DNA of 30,267 nucleotides from a virus, in the IMG/VR virus record IMGVR_UViG_3300050821_008022, positions 1-30,267 of that record. One strand, given 5' to 3'. The notes beneath the pieces were generated by a model. The model was not told the DNA's origin, made no database searches, and saw only the letters and a list, made by a program, of their open reading frames with translations. Shown piece after piece: positions 13,876 through 21,277 of the stretch (positions are counted from its first letter, which is position 1; every line of letters begins with the position of its first letter). Both the position numbers and the translations under genes were made by a program.

Positions 13876-14154
13876 ATGATTCCAACTCCTCAAACTGTAT
13901 GGGCTAATATAATTGCATTATCTGATGTCGCTCCAGTCGGGATGCAATTAGAGAAGCGCATGACCAACTCTGATACAGGACAAGTTTTGTATCTTGGTTG
14001 GAATGCAACTCCAAACGCTTCTACTTCAGCTCTTACATGGTATATCGTTAAAGTTTTGTACGATGGCAACGGTTATATAAATCGCGTTCAACTGCCTGAC
14101 AATGGCGCAGGATTCTATTATTCCTGGGATCTTCAAGCAGACTACTTTTCATAG
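13876..14154 (+). CDS. Small virion-type protein (92 aa)
   Basis: A 92-residue protein preceded by TGAGGTATT. The sequence (QVLYLGWNATPNASTSALTW, then VKVLYDGNGYINRVQLPDNG) is beta-rich with many small residues, like phage decoration or fibre-associated proteins. It opens the second structural cassette and lies 8 nt before the next fibre-type gene. No enzymatic motif. The structural role is inferred from composition and position. Confidence 0.5.
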   Translation: MIPTPQTVWANIIALSDVAPVGMQLEKRMTNSDTGQVLYLGWNATPNASTSALTWYIVKVLYDGNGYINRVQLPDNGAGFYYSWDLQADYFS

Positions 14155-14162
14155 GAGCAAAT

Positions 14163-14558
14163 ATGTCAACTCCAGACGTGGTGTGGAACCCGTTCACCGA
14201 CAATTTTGATTATGTTGCACCTGGCGGTGGCGGTGGCGGTGGCTTGACCTGGGTGGATGTTTCCGGCTCTTTTACTCCTCAACGGGGATTTGGATATTTC
14301 ATTACTGGAATGGCTGAAGGAACAATGCCTCCTGGCAATCAAGGCGATACAATCGAATTTATCATAGACACTGGACTTTCAAGTGCACTCACCTTGACTG
14401 CTGGCTCAGGTCAAATAATCAGAATTGGAACGGCTGTGACTTCATCGGGCGGAACTTTGACTAGTACAGCTCAAGGCTCAACCGTGGAATTGATTTTCCG
14501 TGAAGCAGAAAATGCGTGGATAGCTGGTGACAACAATGGATCCTGGTCTTTTGAATAA
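14163..14558 (+). CDS. Fibre/decoration protein with GSW-type C-terminal domain (131 aa)
   Basis: A 131-residue protein after TAGGAGCAAAT. An N-terminal WNPFTDNFDYVAP segment is followed by a seven-glycine hinge (about 21-27), then a beta domain (about 40-131) ending GSTVELIFREAENAWIAGDN and GSWSFE. The same domain type ends the next protein (GDSIKLVFRASDSTWFAVGD, then GTWTIT), so the two are modular relatives. WNPFTDNFDYV-type openings occur in phage proteins that dock onto the virion. Likely a trimeric surface or fibre-tip component. Confidence 0.55.
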   Translation: MSTPDVVWNPFTDNFDYVAPGGGGGGGLTWVDVSGSFTPQRGFGYFITGMAEGTMPPGNQGDTIEFIIDTGLSSALTLTAGSGQIIRIGTAVTSSGGTLTSTAQGSTVELIFREAENAWIAGDNNGSWSFE

Positions 14559-14567
14559 GGAATTTAT

Positions 14568-15044
14568 ATGCCTAGCGTGGGTAATGCTCTAAATATTCAG
14601 CAACAGGGTCTGCAATACTTCGACGGAACATCAGTCTTTACAGGTCTGACTGGCGACGAAAATTACGTCATGGTTTCTAACGGACCTACGAACCCTCCCT
14701 CTTTTCAGCCTCCTCAGGTCGTTCAAACTCCTTGGACCGATCAATCTTCAAATTTCAATGTGGCAGTCAATAACGGATACTTTGTTACTGCAACTTCGAC
14801 AGCCTCCTTGCCTCCAGCTCCAGCACAAGGAAATTTCGCAGAATTTGCAGTCGATTCATCGTCAGGAATTTTAACAATTCAGGCAAACACTGGTCAAAAA
14901 ATACGTATTGGAACTATTGTCAGCGCATCCGCTGGCACGTGTGCATCAAACTTTAATGGCGATTCAATAAAACTCGTCTTTAGAGCCTCTGACAGTACAT
15001 GGTTTGCAGTAGGAGATCCAAAAGGAACATGGACAATAACGTAA
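14568..15044 (+). CDS. Modular fibre protein (158 aa)
   Basis: A 158-residue protein after ATAAGGAATTTAT. Its N-terminus (NALNIQQQGLQYFDGTSVFT, then GLTGDENYVMVSNGPTNPPS) resembles the start of the mature 900-residue S74 fibre (NAIGQTEAGITHFDGTATFI). Its C-terminal domain resembles the 131-residue protein just upstream. It therefore combines the head module of one neighbour with the tail module of the other, as if built by recombination. It is probably a virion surface or fibre component. Confidence 0.55.
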   Translation: MPSVGNALNIQQQGLQYFDGTSVFTGLTGDENYVMVSNGPTNPPSFQPPQVVQTPWTDQSSNFNVAVNNGYFVTATSTASLPPAPAQGNFAEFAVDSSSGILTIQANTGQKIRIGTIVSASAGTCASNFNGDSIKLVFRASDSTWFAVGDPKGTWTIT

Positions 15045-15052
15045 GAGGAACT

Positions 15053-17755
15053 ATGAAAAATTTGATTCTAAAATTATTATTTCTCCTGGTTTTATCAGGA
15101 TCGATTCAAACTGAGGCTTCAACTCCAGCGAATGCCATAGGTCAAACTGAAGCTGGAATTACTCATTTTGATGGCACTGCGACTTTTATAGGCATAACCG
15201 ACGGGGCGAATGGAACGATTTTGCAAGGCACGAATACTGTACCTGCTTTTAGCACGGCTACATATCCTTCGACTACAACAGCCAATCAATTGCTTTATTC
15301 TTCCGCCTCCAATACTGTCGCTGGACTTTCAACCGCAGATAATGGCGTTCTGATCACTTCCAGTAGCGGAGTTCCTTCCATCCTTGCAAATGGAACTACA
15401 GGACAGGTGTTTACTGCGACCACAGGCTCGCCTCCTGGCTGGGCTACTCCTCCGTCTTATCTCCAAACTATGAATGCTGACAGCGGGTCAATGAACGGCA
15501 GCACAATGACCATTAGCGGGGGAACTACTGGCCTGACAACAACCGCCTCATCTTCAACTATGGATGTCACAGGCACATTGAATGCTGGTCATGGCGGAAG
15601 CGGAGCGGCAACTCTGACTGGACTTTTGACTGGGAATGGCACGTCTGCTTTCACTGGAACAGCAATCACTCAATACAACGTTTTGACTGGTGGAGCTTCC
15701 AACGTTCCAAATTCAGTTACCCCCTCTGCTACTTCAGGGATAGCTCTAATAAGTCAAGGGTCATCATCTCAGCCTGTCTTCGGAACTGTGGTCGTGTCTG
15801 GCGGTGGATCGGGTGCAACTTCTCTTACGGGCGTTTTGACTGGAAATGGAACTTCTGCCTTTACGGCAAGCGCGATTACTCAGCATGATGTGCTTGTCGG
15901 TGGCGCAAGCAATGCGATCACTAGTGTGGCTCCCTCTGCTACTTCAGGAGTCCCGTTTATTTCGCAAGGCTCCTCTAGCAATCCAGTATTTGGAACAGCC
16001 GTGGTCGCTGGTGGCGGAACTGGACTCACTTCAACTACAGCCTATGGCGTTCTTTGTGGAGGCACAACAACTACAGGTAACCTGCAAAATGCAGGCGCAG
16101 GAACGTCAGGACAGTTATTTAAAAGCAATGGAGCCTCATCGCTTCCGACCTGGGTCACATTCACAATTAATGGGGACAGCTCCTCAATAACTGGCTCTTC
16201 ATTGACTTTTGAAGGCTATAATGGAGGTAAGGCTGGAGCTACTGTTCAATTCGTGGGAAGCGGGTCGACTATGGTTTTGAATATGGTCGATTCAAATGAC
16301 AATCTAATGATTGGAAGGGTTGCAGGAAACACATCCGAATCAGGCGCAAACAATGTCGGCCTGGGAACAGGCGCAATGCAGTCTTTGACTAGCGGATCGG
16401 ATAACGTGGGTGTGGGATATCTCGCATTAGATCATTTGACATCAGGAAGCGATAATACGGCGGTTGGATATGGTGCGTTGCAGTCGGTGACTACAAACAG
16501 CCTAAATACAGGAGTTGGATACGATGCCCTGGCTCAATGCACAGGATCAAATAATGCAGCTTTCGGTGCTACTACCTTAGGAGACTTGACAACTGGCGGT
16601 TATAATACTGGTTGCGGAGAGGCTTCGCTTCCTGATTTGACCACAGGATCTTATAATATCTGCCTTGGATATTCTTCAGGCGTGAGTTATAGCGGATCTG
16701 AGTCTTCAAATATTTGCATTGGAAACAATGGAACAGCTAGCGAATCGAACGTGATTCGTATCGGAACTCAAGGCAGCGGATCTGCTCAACAGGATGCTTG
16801 CTATATCGCTGGAATTGTAGGCGTTACTGTCTCAAACCAAGAATTTGTCACTATCAATAGTTCTACTGGGCAGCTTGGTGTCACTTCTGGCGGTGGAGTT
16901 TCAACTATTGACGGTGATTCAGGCTCTGCAACAGGCTCAACAATCACATTTAATGGTTATGGCGGAGGTAAGGCTGGATCGACAATCAAGTTCGCTGCCA
17001 GCGCATCTACAATTGATTTAAACTTCGTTGACGGAAGCGATAATTTGATGATGGGTCGCGTAGCTGGAAACTCCTCGATTTCAGGAAGCTGGAATATGGG
17101 AATTGGATCGGGGGCTTTAAACGCCTTAACTTCAGGGAATTTCAATACCTGTATAGGCTATGTCTCAGGGGTTTTGCTTCAAAGTGGATCCGCAAATACT
17201 GCGCTGGGTTATTTCTCTCTGGACAGTCTAATTACTGGTACAGGCAATACGTGCATAGGATATGAAACAGGTATTGGATATACTGGCTCTGAATCAAATA
17301 ATATTTTGATAAGCAATGGTGGAACTGCTGGAGATAACAATATAATCAGAATTGGAACACAGGGAAGCGGTGGCGAACAACAAAATCAGTGTTTTATTGC
17401 TGGGATAACCGGAGCTACCGTAACTGGAACTGCTGTTCTCTGCTCTGCTGCTGGTCAACTTGGTACTATTTCGTCTTCACGCAGATACAAAGAAAACATT
17501 GTAGATATGCCTGAAGATGTGTCCATAATGCATCTTAGACCAGTTAAATTCAATTATAAAACAGATGTAAAAAAAGAAATGCATTACGGTTTGATTGCTG
17601 AAGAAGTTCAAGAAGATTTCGAATATCTTTGCTTTTACAATCAAGAAGGCGAACCAGAGTCTGTAAAATATCATGAAATGGCTGTTTTGCTTCTTAAAGA
17701 AGTGCAAAGATTAAATAAAAGAATTGAACAACTGGAAGAGGCTTGTGGTTTTTAA
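15053..17755 (+). CDS. Long fibre with signal peptide, YadA-like repeats and S74 chaperone domain
   Basis: A 900-residue protein. The start at 15053 follows AAGAGGAACT. The first 23 residues (MKNLILKLLFLLVLSGSIQT, then EAS) look like a Sec signal peptide, unusual for a fibre. Residues about 180-320 hold about two and a half copies of a GGSG-LTG-LLTGNGTSAFT type module. About 360-590 and 620-800 are two copies of a larger unit with a GYNGGKAG-type strand and NVGLGTGAMQSLTSG-type loops resembling trimeric adhesin heads. The last 95 residues are an S74 intramolecular chaperone/peptidase domain (SSRRYKENI with the Ser/Lys pair, then YGLIAEEVQEDFEYLC, ending in a coiled coil), which trimerises the fibre and cleaves itself off. 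Folding and cleavage follow from the family; location is open. Confidence 0.8.
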   Translation: MKNLILKLLFLLVLSGSIQTEASTPANAIGQTEAGITHFDGTATFIGITDGANGTILQGTNTVPAFSTATYPSTTTANQLLYSSASNTVAGLSTADNGVLITSSSGVPSILANGTTGQVFTATTGSPPGWATPPSYLQTMNADSGSMNGSTMTISGGTTGLTTTASSSTMDVTGTLNAGHGGSGAATLTGLLTGNGTSAFTGTAITQYNVLTGGASNVPNSVTPSATSGIALISQGSSSQPVFGTVVVSGGGSGATSLTGVLTGNGTSAFTASAITQHDVLVGGASNAITSVAPSATSGVPFISQGSSSNPVFGTAVVAGGGTGLTSTTAYGVLCGGTTTTGNLQNAGAGTSGQLFKSNGASSLPTWVTFTINGDSSSITGSSLTFEGYNGGKAGATVQFVGSGSTMVLNMVDSNDNLMIGRVAGNTSESGANNVGLGTGAMQSLTSGSDNVGVGYLALDHLTSGSDNTAVGYGALQSVTTNSLNTGVGYDALAQCTGSNNAAFGATTLGDLTTGGYNTGCGEASLPDLTTGSYNICLGYSSGVSYSGSESSNICIGNNGTASESNVIRIGTQGSGSAQQDACYIAGIVGVTVSNQEFVTINSSTGQLGVTSGGGVSTIDGDSGSATGSTITFNGYGGGKAGSTIKFAASASTIDLNFVDGSDNLMMGRVAGNSSISGSWNMGIGSGALNALTSGNFNTCIGYVSGVLLQSGSANTALGYFSLDSLITGTGNTCIGYETGIGYTGSESNNILISNGGTAGDNNIIRIGTQGSGGEQQNQCFIAGITGATVTGTAVLCSAAGQLGTISSSRRYKENIVDMPEDVSIMHLRPVKFNYKTDVKKEMHYGLIAEEVQEDFEYLCFYNQEGEPESVKYHEMAVLLLKEVQRLNKRIEQLEEACGF

Positions 17756-17756
17756 T

Positions 17757-17924
17757 ATGGCTTTAACTTTAGTAAAAGCTCAGTGTGTAGAATGCGATAA
17801 AATGATTTATCGTAGAAACGTATCTGAATTAAAAGATTTTCCAGTTTGCGATATGTGCATTGAAATGGAAAAGCAACAGGAAGAAAAAAAGGAGTTTAAA
17901 GATGCCTCAGAGCTGCCATGCTAA
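17757..17924 (+). CDS. Mini zinc-ribbon protein (55 aa), paralogue of 4015-4194
   Basis: A 55-residue protein starting one base after the fibre stop; a longer frame from 17724 would lie inside the S74 gene. Cysteines come as CVEC (9-12) and CDMC (30-33), a complete four-cysteine zinc site. The segment between them (KMIYRRN, then LKDFPVC) resembles the small protein at 4015. The tail is lysine/glutamate-rich. Both copies directly follow a large virion gene, which hints at a shared assembly or regulatory task. No characterised family recognised. Confidence 0.65.
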   Translation: MALTLVKAQCVECDKMIYRRNVSELKDFPVCDMCIEMEKQQEEKKEFKDASELPC

Positions 17925-18429
17925 TGGATCGTGCAATGGAATGCATTCTTGTCGCTATTCTCATCTGAAAGACAATAGTGTTGGAATGGATGATATGAAA
18001 AAGAAAAGAGAAGCGGCAGCAATGCGTCATCCAAACACGCTGGGAGCTGGGGCAGAAAAAAGAAAGTCCTTGCCTGCTAAAGAAAAGATCGGAGTGGTAG
18101 AGAAGGAATTCAAGCGTGGAACTCTGCACAGCGGATCGGGTGCAAAAGTTACGAATCCTAAGCAAGCAATTGCAATAGCTCTTTCGGAAGCTCGTAAAGC
18201 TGGTGCGCATATTCCTGAAAAAAGAAAGGATATATTGCCTACTCCTGAATATAAAAACACTTTGAAGTCTTATGGCCTTAGCTCTTTAAAAAATAATAAT
18301 GGTGCTGTGACTAGCCCTCAGCAAGCTCGCCAAATTGCAGGACAGCGCAGCGGTCAAAGCTATAATCAACACATGCGAGATTTTAAGAACGCCGACAGAT
18401 TCGGCATGAAAAATAGAGGTAAAAAATGA
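17902..18429 (+). CDS. DUF6496-like basic protein (175 aa)
   Basis: A 175-residue protein. The start at 17902 has AAAAGGAGTTTAAAG upstream and overlaps the mini zinc gene by 23 nt. Residues about 63-106 (VEKEFKRGTLHSGSGAKVTN, PKQAIAIALSEARKAGAHIP) match the short DUF6496-type motif common in bacteria and phages. The N-terminus has four cysteines in 20 residues (CHANGSCNGMHSC), possibly a metal site. The C-terminus is basic with SPQQARQIAGQRSGQSYN. DNA or RNA binding is plausible; function is unknown. ATGA overlap with the next gene. Confidence 0.6.
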   Translation: MPQSCHANGSCNGMHSCRYSHLKDNSVGMDDMKKKREAAAMRHPNTLGAGAEKRKSLPAKEKIGVVEKEFKRGTLHSGSGAKVTNPKQAIAIALSEARKAGAHIPEKRKDILPTPEYKNTLKSYGLSSLKNNNGAVTSPQQARQIAGQRSGQSYNQHMRDFKNADRFGMKNRGKK

Positions 18430-18884
18430 GCGAAACAATAATCCCCGCAAGCAATAGGACAAGCAAAAAACATCCTGGGGAAAATCAAAAATATGTAGGG
18501 TCACGTGCTGGCGGACCCGAAGAGGCTAAAATGTCAAAAAACGCTTCGATAAAACATGAAAACCCAGAGTATTTCAAGCGTCAATCCGATCGTAAACATG
18601 CCGATGCTATGGGGCCGAAAGGCGGTCATGCTGGCGTAGGTGCAGTTGGCGTGAAAGATTCTGGCCGTGGAATCGGTGCGGTAGGAAAATTCGATAAGAT
18701 GAATGAAAAAGGCCGTGGAGTCGGCGCAGTCGGGGCAAATGATTCTAAAAAAAAAGATAGCATGATTCCCGCTCGAAAAGATGTGCCGATTCAGCGCGAC
18801 TTCAACAAACATCAAGCAAATGTAGGAAAAGATCCTGGTCGAGGAGTGGGGCAAACAGGCGTAGATAGTAAAAAAAAAAGATGA
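18426..18884 (+). CDS. Basic protein with GRGVGAVG repeats (152 aa)
   Basis: A 152-residue lysine/arginine/glycine-rich protein. It contains three to four spaced copies of a GVGAVG-type unit between about 68 and 108 (AGVGAVGVKDSGRGIGAVG, then GRGVGAVGANDSKKK) and a final GRGVGQTGVDSKKK. The composition suggests an unfolded nucleic-acid-binding protein, for example one packaged with the genome or binding RNA. No family recognised. It starts in an ATGA overlap with the DUF6496-like gene, and the two likely act together. Confidence 0.55.
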   Translation: MSETIIPASNRTSKKHPGENQKYVGSRAGGPEEAKMSKNASIKHENPEYFKRQSDRKHADAMGPKGGHAGVGAVGVKDSGRGIGAVGKFDKMNEKGRGVGAVGANDSKKKDSMIPARKDVPIQRDFNKHQANVGKDPGRGVGQTGVDSKKKR

Positions 18885-18949
18885 TGGATCAGGCTCCATT
18901 TCAGATGAAGGAATTTACTAGAGGAACAATATATTAAAGGGGGTTTTAA

Positions 18950-19663
18950 ATGAGTACAGATAGCAATTATGTTTATGAAAAGGGTACAATACTTGTCGCG
19001 CCTGGCGGAGGTGGAGCTTTCACTCCTTTAGCCCCTGGCGCAGCTAACCAAGCTCTATTCGCCAACCCTGCTGAGGCGTTAGGCGTGGCCTGGGGTGCTG
19101 GCGATGCGATGGGTAACGTGGTCGGGCCTGTGAGTTCAACAGCTCACAATTTAGCAGCTTTTGCAGATACATCAGGCGTTTTGCTTGAAGATTCGGGAAT
19201 TGCTACAGATTTAGTCGCCATTGGCCCTGGCTCGTCAACTGCTAATCACGTGGCTGCCTTCGATGATACCGATGGCGTGACTTTGATTGATAGTGGATTG
19301 CTCTATACAGAGATTGCTAAAGGCCCAGGATCTTCTACAGCAAATAACTTTGCTTCCTTTTCAGACACAGATGGCTTGACTCTGGCTGACAGTGGATACA
19401 ATCATACGAGTTTCCGTCCAGCTCCAGTCACAGGCGGAAGTGCCGCGACTAAAGGCTCATTCACGCTGTCCAGCGGTACTCATGCTCAGATTGCTACCAC
19501 AGCAGCAGTGACAGGAGCCGTTATTGTGTTTACCGTGGTTACTCTCGGAACAGTAACAGTCGCCTCTGCTTTTGAATGTGTAATTCAGAACGGTGTCGGC
19601 TTCACTCCAACAGCATCTCAGTCTAACGATACATCAGTCGTTAACTGGGCTATTGTTGCCTAA
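18950..19663 (+). CDS. Repetitive fibre-type protein (237 aa)
   Basis: A 237-residue protein after AAAGGGGGTTTTAA. The middle (about 60-165) holds three tandem copies of roughly 33 residues with the pattern GP-x-SSTA-x-N, AAF-x-DT-x-GV and DSG. The N-terminus has a glycine hinge (APGGGGAF), and the C-terminal domain (about 165-237, ending DTSVVNWAIVA) is a beta domain like those at the tips of phage fibres. It closes the second virion cassette and is followed by a terminator. Probably a trimeric fibre or decoration protein. Confidence 0.65.
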   Translation: MSTDSNYVYEKGTILVAPGGGGAFTPLAPGAANQALFANPAEALGVAWGAGDAMGNVVGPVSSTAHNLAAFADTSGVLLEDSGIATDLVAIGPGSSTANHVAAFDDTDGVTLIDSGLLYTEIAKGPGSSTANNFASFSDTDGLTLADSGYNHTSFRPAPVTGGSAATKGSFTLSSGTHAQIATTAAVTGAVIVFTVVTLGTVTVASAFECVIQNGVGFTPTASQSNDTSVVNWAIVA

Positions 19664-19669
19664 TAAAGA

Positions 19670-19696
19670 GCCTAAGGTGATCCCTTAGGCTTTTTT
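19670..19696 (+). terminator. Rho-independent terminator of the second virion cassette
   Basis: An 8-bp stem, GCCTAAGG (19670-19677) with CCTTAGGC (19683-19690), a 5-nt loop, then six T's on the + strand. It lies 6 bp after the fibre gene stop. It also covers the stop codon of the convergent HNH gene, so the two opposing transcripts end in the same element. Confidence 0.85.
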
Positions 19697-19875
19697 CTCG
19701 CATTCTTTGTTATCACAACAAGATTTTCAATTGAATTGTCATCAGGATTGCCATTGAGATGATAAACATGCTCATCGGTGGTAAGCTCTCTGCCTAGATG
19801 AGCTTCCATGATATGCCTGTGGACAGAATTCTTTTTTCCGTTGATGCGCTTGTGCTTGTATCTATGAATTCCCAT
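19672..19875 (-). CDS. Small HNH endonuclease
   Basis: A 67-residue protein with the compact HNH core seen in phage homing-type nucleases: HRHIMEAHLGRELTTDEHVY, HLNGNPDDNSIENLVVI. The first His (VHRH), the Asn-Asp turn (GNPDDNSIENL) and the missing third metal ligand region match the HNH_3-like class; the unit is near the minimum size. It overlaps the upstream gene by 14 nt and has no strong SD, so it is probably coupled. It could be a free-standing selfish element or part of DNA packaging or exclusion. Confidence 0.7.
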   Translation of the reverse strand: MGIHRYKHKRINGKKNSVHRHIMEAHLGRELTTDEHVYHLNGNPDDNSIENLVVITKNARKKPKGSP

Positions 19876-20230
19876 TACCGAAAGTTTTGACGTTGATTCT
19901 GACGTTGATTGCCTGGCAAGCTTGAACTATCTTATCTTCGCTCTCCATGCATTGCAGAAGGTCATTGAAAAATGCTGGGCCGAATCCCCTGGTTTCGTTT
20001 TCTGGGATCGTGAATGATATGGTAATGCTGCGGAAATGGAGCGTAGCGAAGTAGAATTTTTTGCCATCCTCTATGCCAATATCATATGCCAAATATTCGA
20101 ATTCTGATTTTCGAACATAGAAATTGCTTGCGCTGCCGAATTGGATGATGATCATCGTTTTCTGATTCACAAAGCACATAGGGATTTTCTGTGTTAAAAG
20201 AGGCGTTCCATTTTTTTCAGTCGTCGTCAT
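19862..20230 (-). CDS. Phage protein of unknown function (122 aa)
   Basis: A 122-residue protein starting at 20230 after GTGGAGAATATATA; the longer frame from 20287 lies in the upstream gene. The sequence alternates beta strands (KTMIIIQFGSASNFYVRKSE, then KKFYFATLHFRSITISFTIP) and ends with a helix (DKIVQACQAINVRINVKTFG). No family recognised. Its place between a Lar-like zinc protein and an HNH protein suggests an accessory or host-interaction role. Confidence 0.55.
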   Translation of the reverse strand: MTTTEKNGTPLLTQKIPMCFVNQKTMIIIQFGSASNFYVRKSEFEYLAYDIGIEDGKKFYFATLHFRSITISFTIPENETRGFGPAFFNDLLQCMESEDKIVQACQAINVRINVKTFGNGNS

Positions 20231-20435
20231 TATATATTCTCCACTTTTTTCGTTTTGGACGTTCATTCCATTCGGACATCGCCTCATTTAATGATTCCAT
20301 TCGTGGACCCCTTGCATCGCAATTCAAACATTCTACCCAGAATCCATTATCTTCACCTGTGACTTTAATCTCATCAGGGTCATTGGCTGGACAGAACGGA
20401 CAAAGCTTTAATTGATAGGCGATGTTTTTATTCAA
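20217..20435 (-). CDS. Lar-like zinc protein (restriction alleviation family)
   Basis: A protein of about 72 residues with the Lar-type signature: LKLCPFC, then WVECLNCDARGPR, then AMSEWNERP. The two cysteine pairs bind zinc. Members such as Rac prophage Lar relieve or modulate type I restriction, but many phage members are untested. There is no ATG in front. The best start is TTG at 20435, coupled to the upstream stop in a TTGA, with AAGGA ten nt before; another TTG at 20486 would give 89 residues. It overlaps the next gene by 14 nt. Confidence 0.65.
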   Translation of the reverse strand: MNKNIAYQLKLCPFCPANDPDEIKVTGEDNGFWVECLNCDARGPRMESLNEAMSEWNERPKRKKWRIYNDDD

Positions 20436-20887
20436 ATGAAGGGGTATCCTTGAACTTGTTCGCTGAATGGACTTACTTTCTTCCAAGGCTGTTCAGCTTG
20501 GTATTTGTGGCGGTAGACTTCTTTCTGTGTGACAGTCCCTACATCCCCATGTTCCGATTTCTCGGCCTCAGATTTTGCCTTAGCGATCGCATATCTCCTA
20601 GGCCAGCCCTCGCCTAGTAATTCTTTGATACGCTCGTGTATTGAATTTAAAGGGACAAATTTACCAGATGGTGCATACGGATTTTCTCGGCTGCCTTTCT
20701 GCATCCGGAAAATCTCAGGAGGCAAATTCAGTTCCTGATTGCGCCCTGGGTTATACTGCTGCTTATGGTGCGGGTATTTCGGGTGATTTTTGTCATAATC
20801 GACCTTGCCTGGCTGATTTTGCTCGCCGTGGCCTTGGAGTACATCGACTCCAAGGTTTACCGTGCCCCATTTTGGCTGCTCGTACAT
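20432..20887 (-). CDS. Hydrophilic phage protein (151 aa)
   Basis: A 151-residue protein after CCAAGGAATAAT. It is rich in His, Gln, Asn and Pro in the first half (YDKNHPKYPHHKQQYNPG) and ends in a short basic helix region (RIKELLGEGWPRRYAIAKAK). The segment GEGWPRRYAIAKA recalls short helix motifs seen in small phage structural proteins. Mostly disordered by composition. No family recognised. It is coupled to the Lar-like gene downstream. Confidence 0.5.
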   Translation of the reverse strand: MYEQPKWGTVNLGVDVLQGHGEQNQPGKVDYDKNHPKYPHHKQQYNPGRNQELNLPPEIFRMQKGSRENPYAPSGKFVPLNSIHERIKELLGEGWPRRYAIAKAKSEAEKSEHGDVGTVTQKEVYRHKYQAEQPWKKVSPFSEQVQGYPFI

Positions 20888-20888
20888 A

Positions 20889-21092
20889 TTATTCCTTGGG
20901 TTTTAGGCATCTTAATGTAGCCATCAATTCAGCGTGCTGAATGGCCTTTTCTTTCTCTATGCGCCTTGATCTACTATTAACACGCTGAACGATTACGCCT
21001 AAAATAAAAAACACTATAAAAGCCCAGAATCCAAAAATGCAACCTAAAAGAATTGATACTATGGTTACGCATAGCGAAAACATGGTTTCCAT
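20889..21092 (-). CDS. Small membrane protein (67 aa)
   Basis: A 67-residue protein after GAGGAGAAGAAATA. Residues 4-38 are almost entirely hydrophobic (SLCVTIVSILLGCIFGFWAF, then IVFFILGVIV), enough for one long or two short helices. The rest is a positively charged helix (NSRSRRIEKEKAIQHAELM) that would lie in the cytoplasm. A holin or membrane exclusion protein are both plausible. No endolysin gene is adjacent. Confidence 0.55.
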   Translation of the reverse strand: METMFSLCVTIVSILLGCIFGFWAFIVFFILGVIVQRVNSRSRRIEKEKAIQHAELMATLRCLKPKE

Positions 21093-21277
21093 TATTTCTT
21101 CTCCTCAAAATTTTCTTCAATTAATTTGCCTTCGATATCAAAAAAAACATCTCCATTGTATGAATCAATAACTTTACATGTAAAATTTGGATAATCATAA
21201 CATTCTTCAGTATCAGATCCTGATGTTAAAAAAGTATGAAGTTTTGACCATTCATTTTTTGTGCATTCGATTTTCAT
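21092..21277 (-). CDS. Small acidic protein (61 aa)
   Basis: A 61-residue protein whose ATG overlaps the stop of the upstream 86-residue gene by one base. It is acidic (DTEECYDYPNF, then FDIEGKLIEENFEEKK) with three cysteines in the first 35 residues. No family recognised and no signal sequence. Coupling on both sides supports it as a real gene. Confidence 0.5.
   Translation of the reverse strand: MKIECTKNEWSKLHTFLTSGSDTEECYDYPNFTCKVIDSYNGDVFFDIEGKLIEENFEEKK

Noticed and set aside
15590-16020. Repeats considered as a CRISPR-like array
   Set aside because: The repeats are in frame, encode glycine/serine-rich fibre modules, and lack constant repeats with unique spacers.
17724-17756. Longer start for the mini zinc protein
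   Set aside because: It lies inside the S74 coiled coil in another frame. The ATG at 17757 immediately after the stop fits the coupling seen elsewhere.
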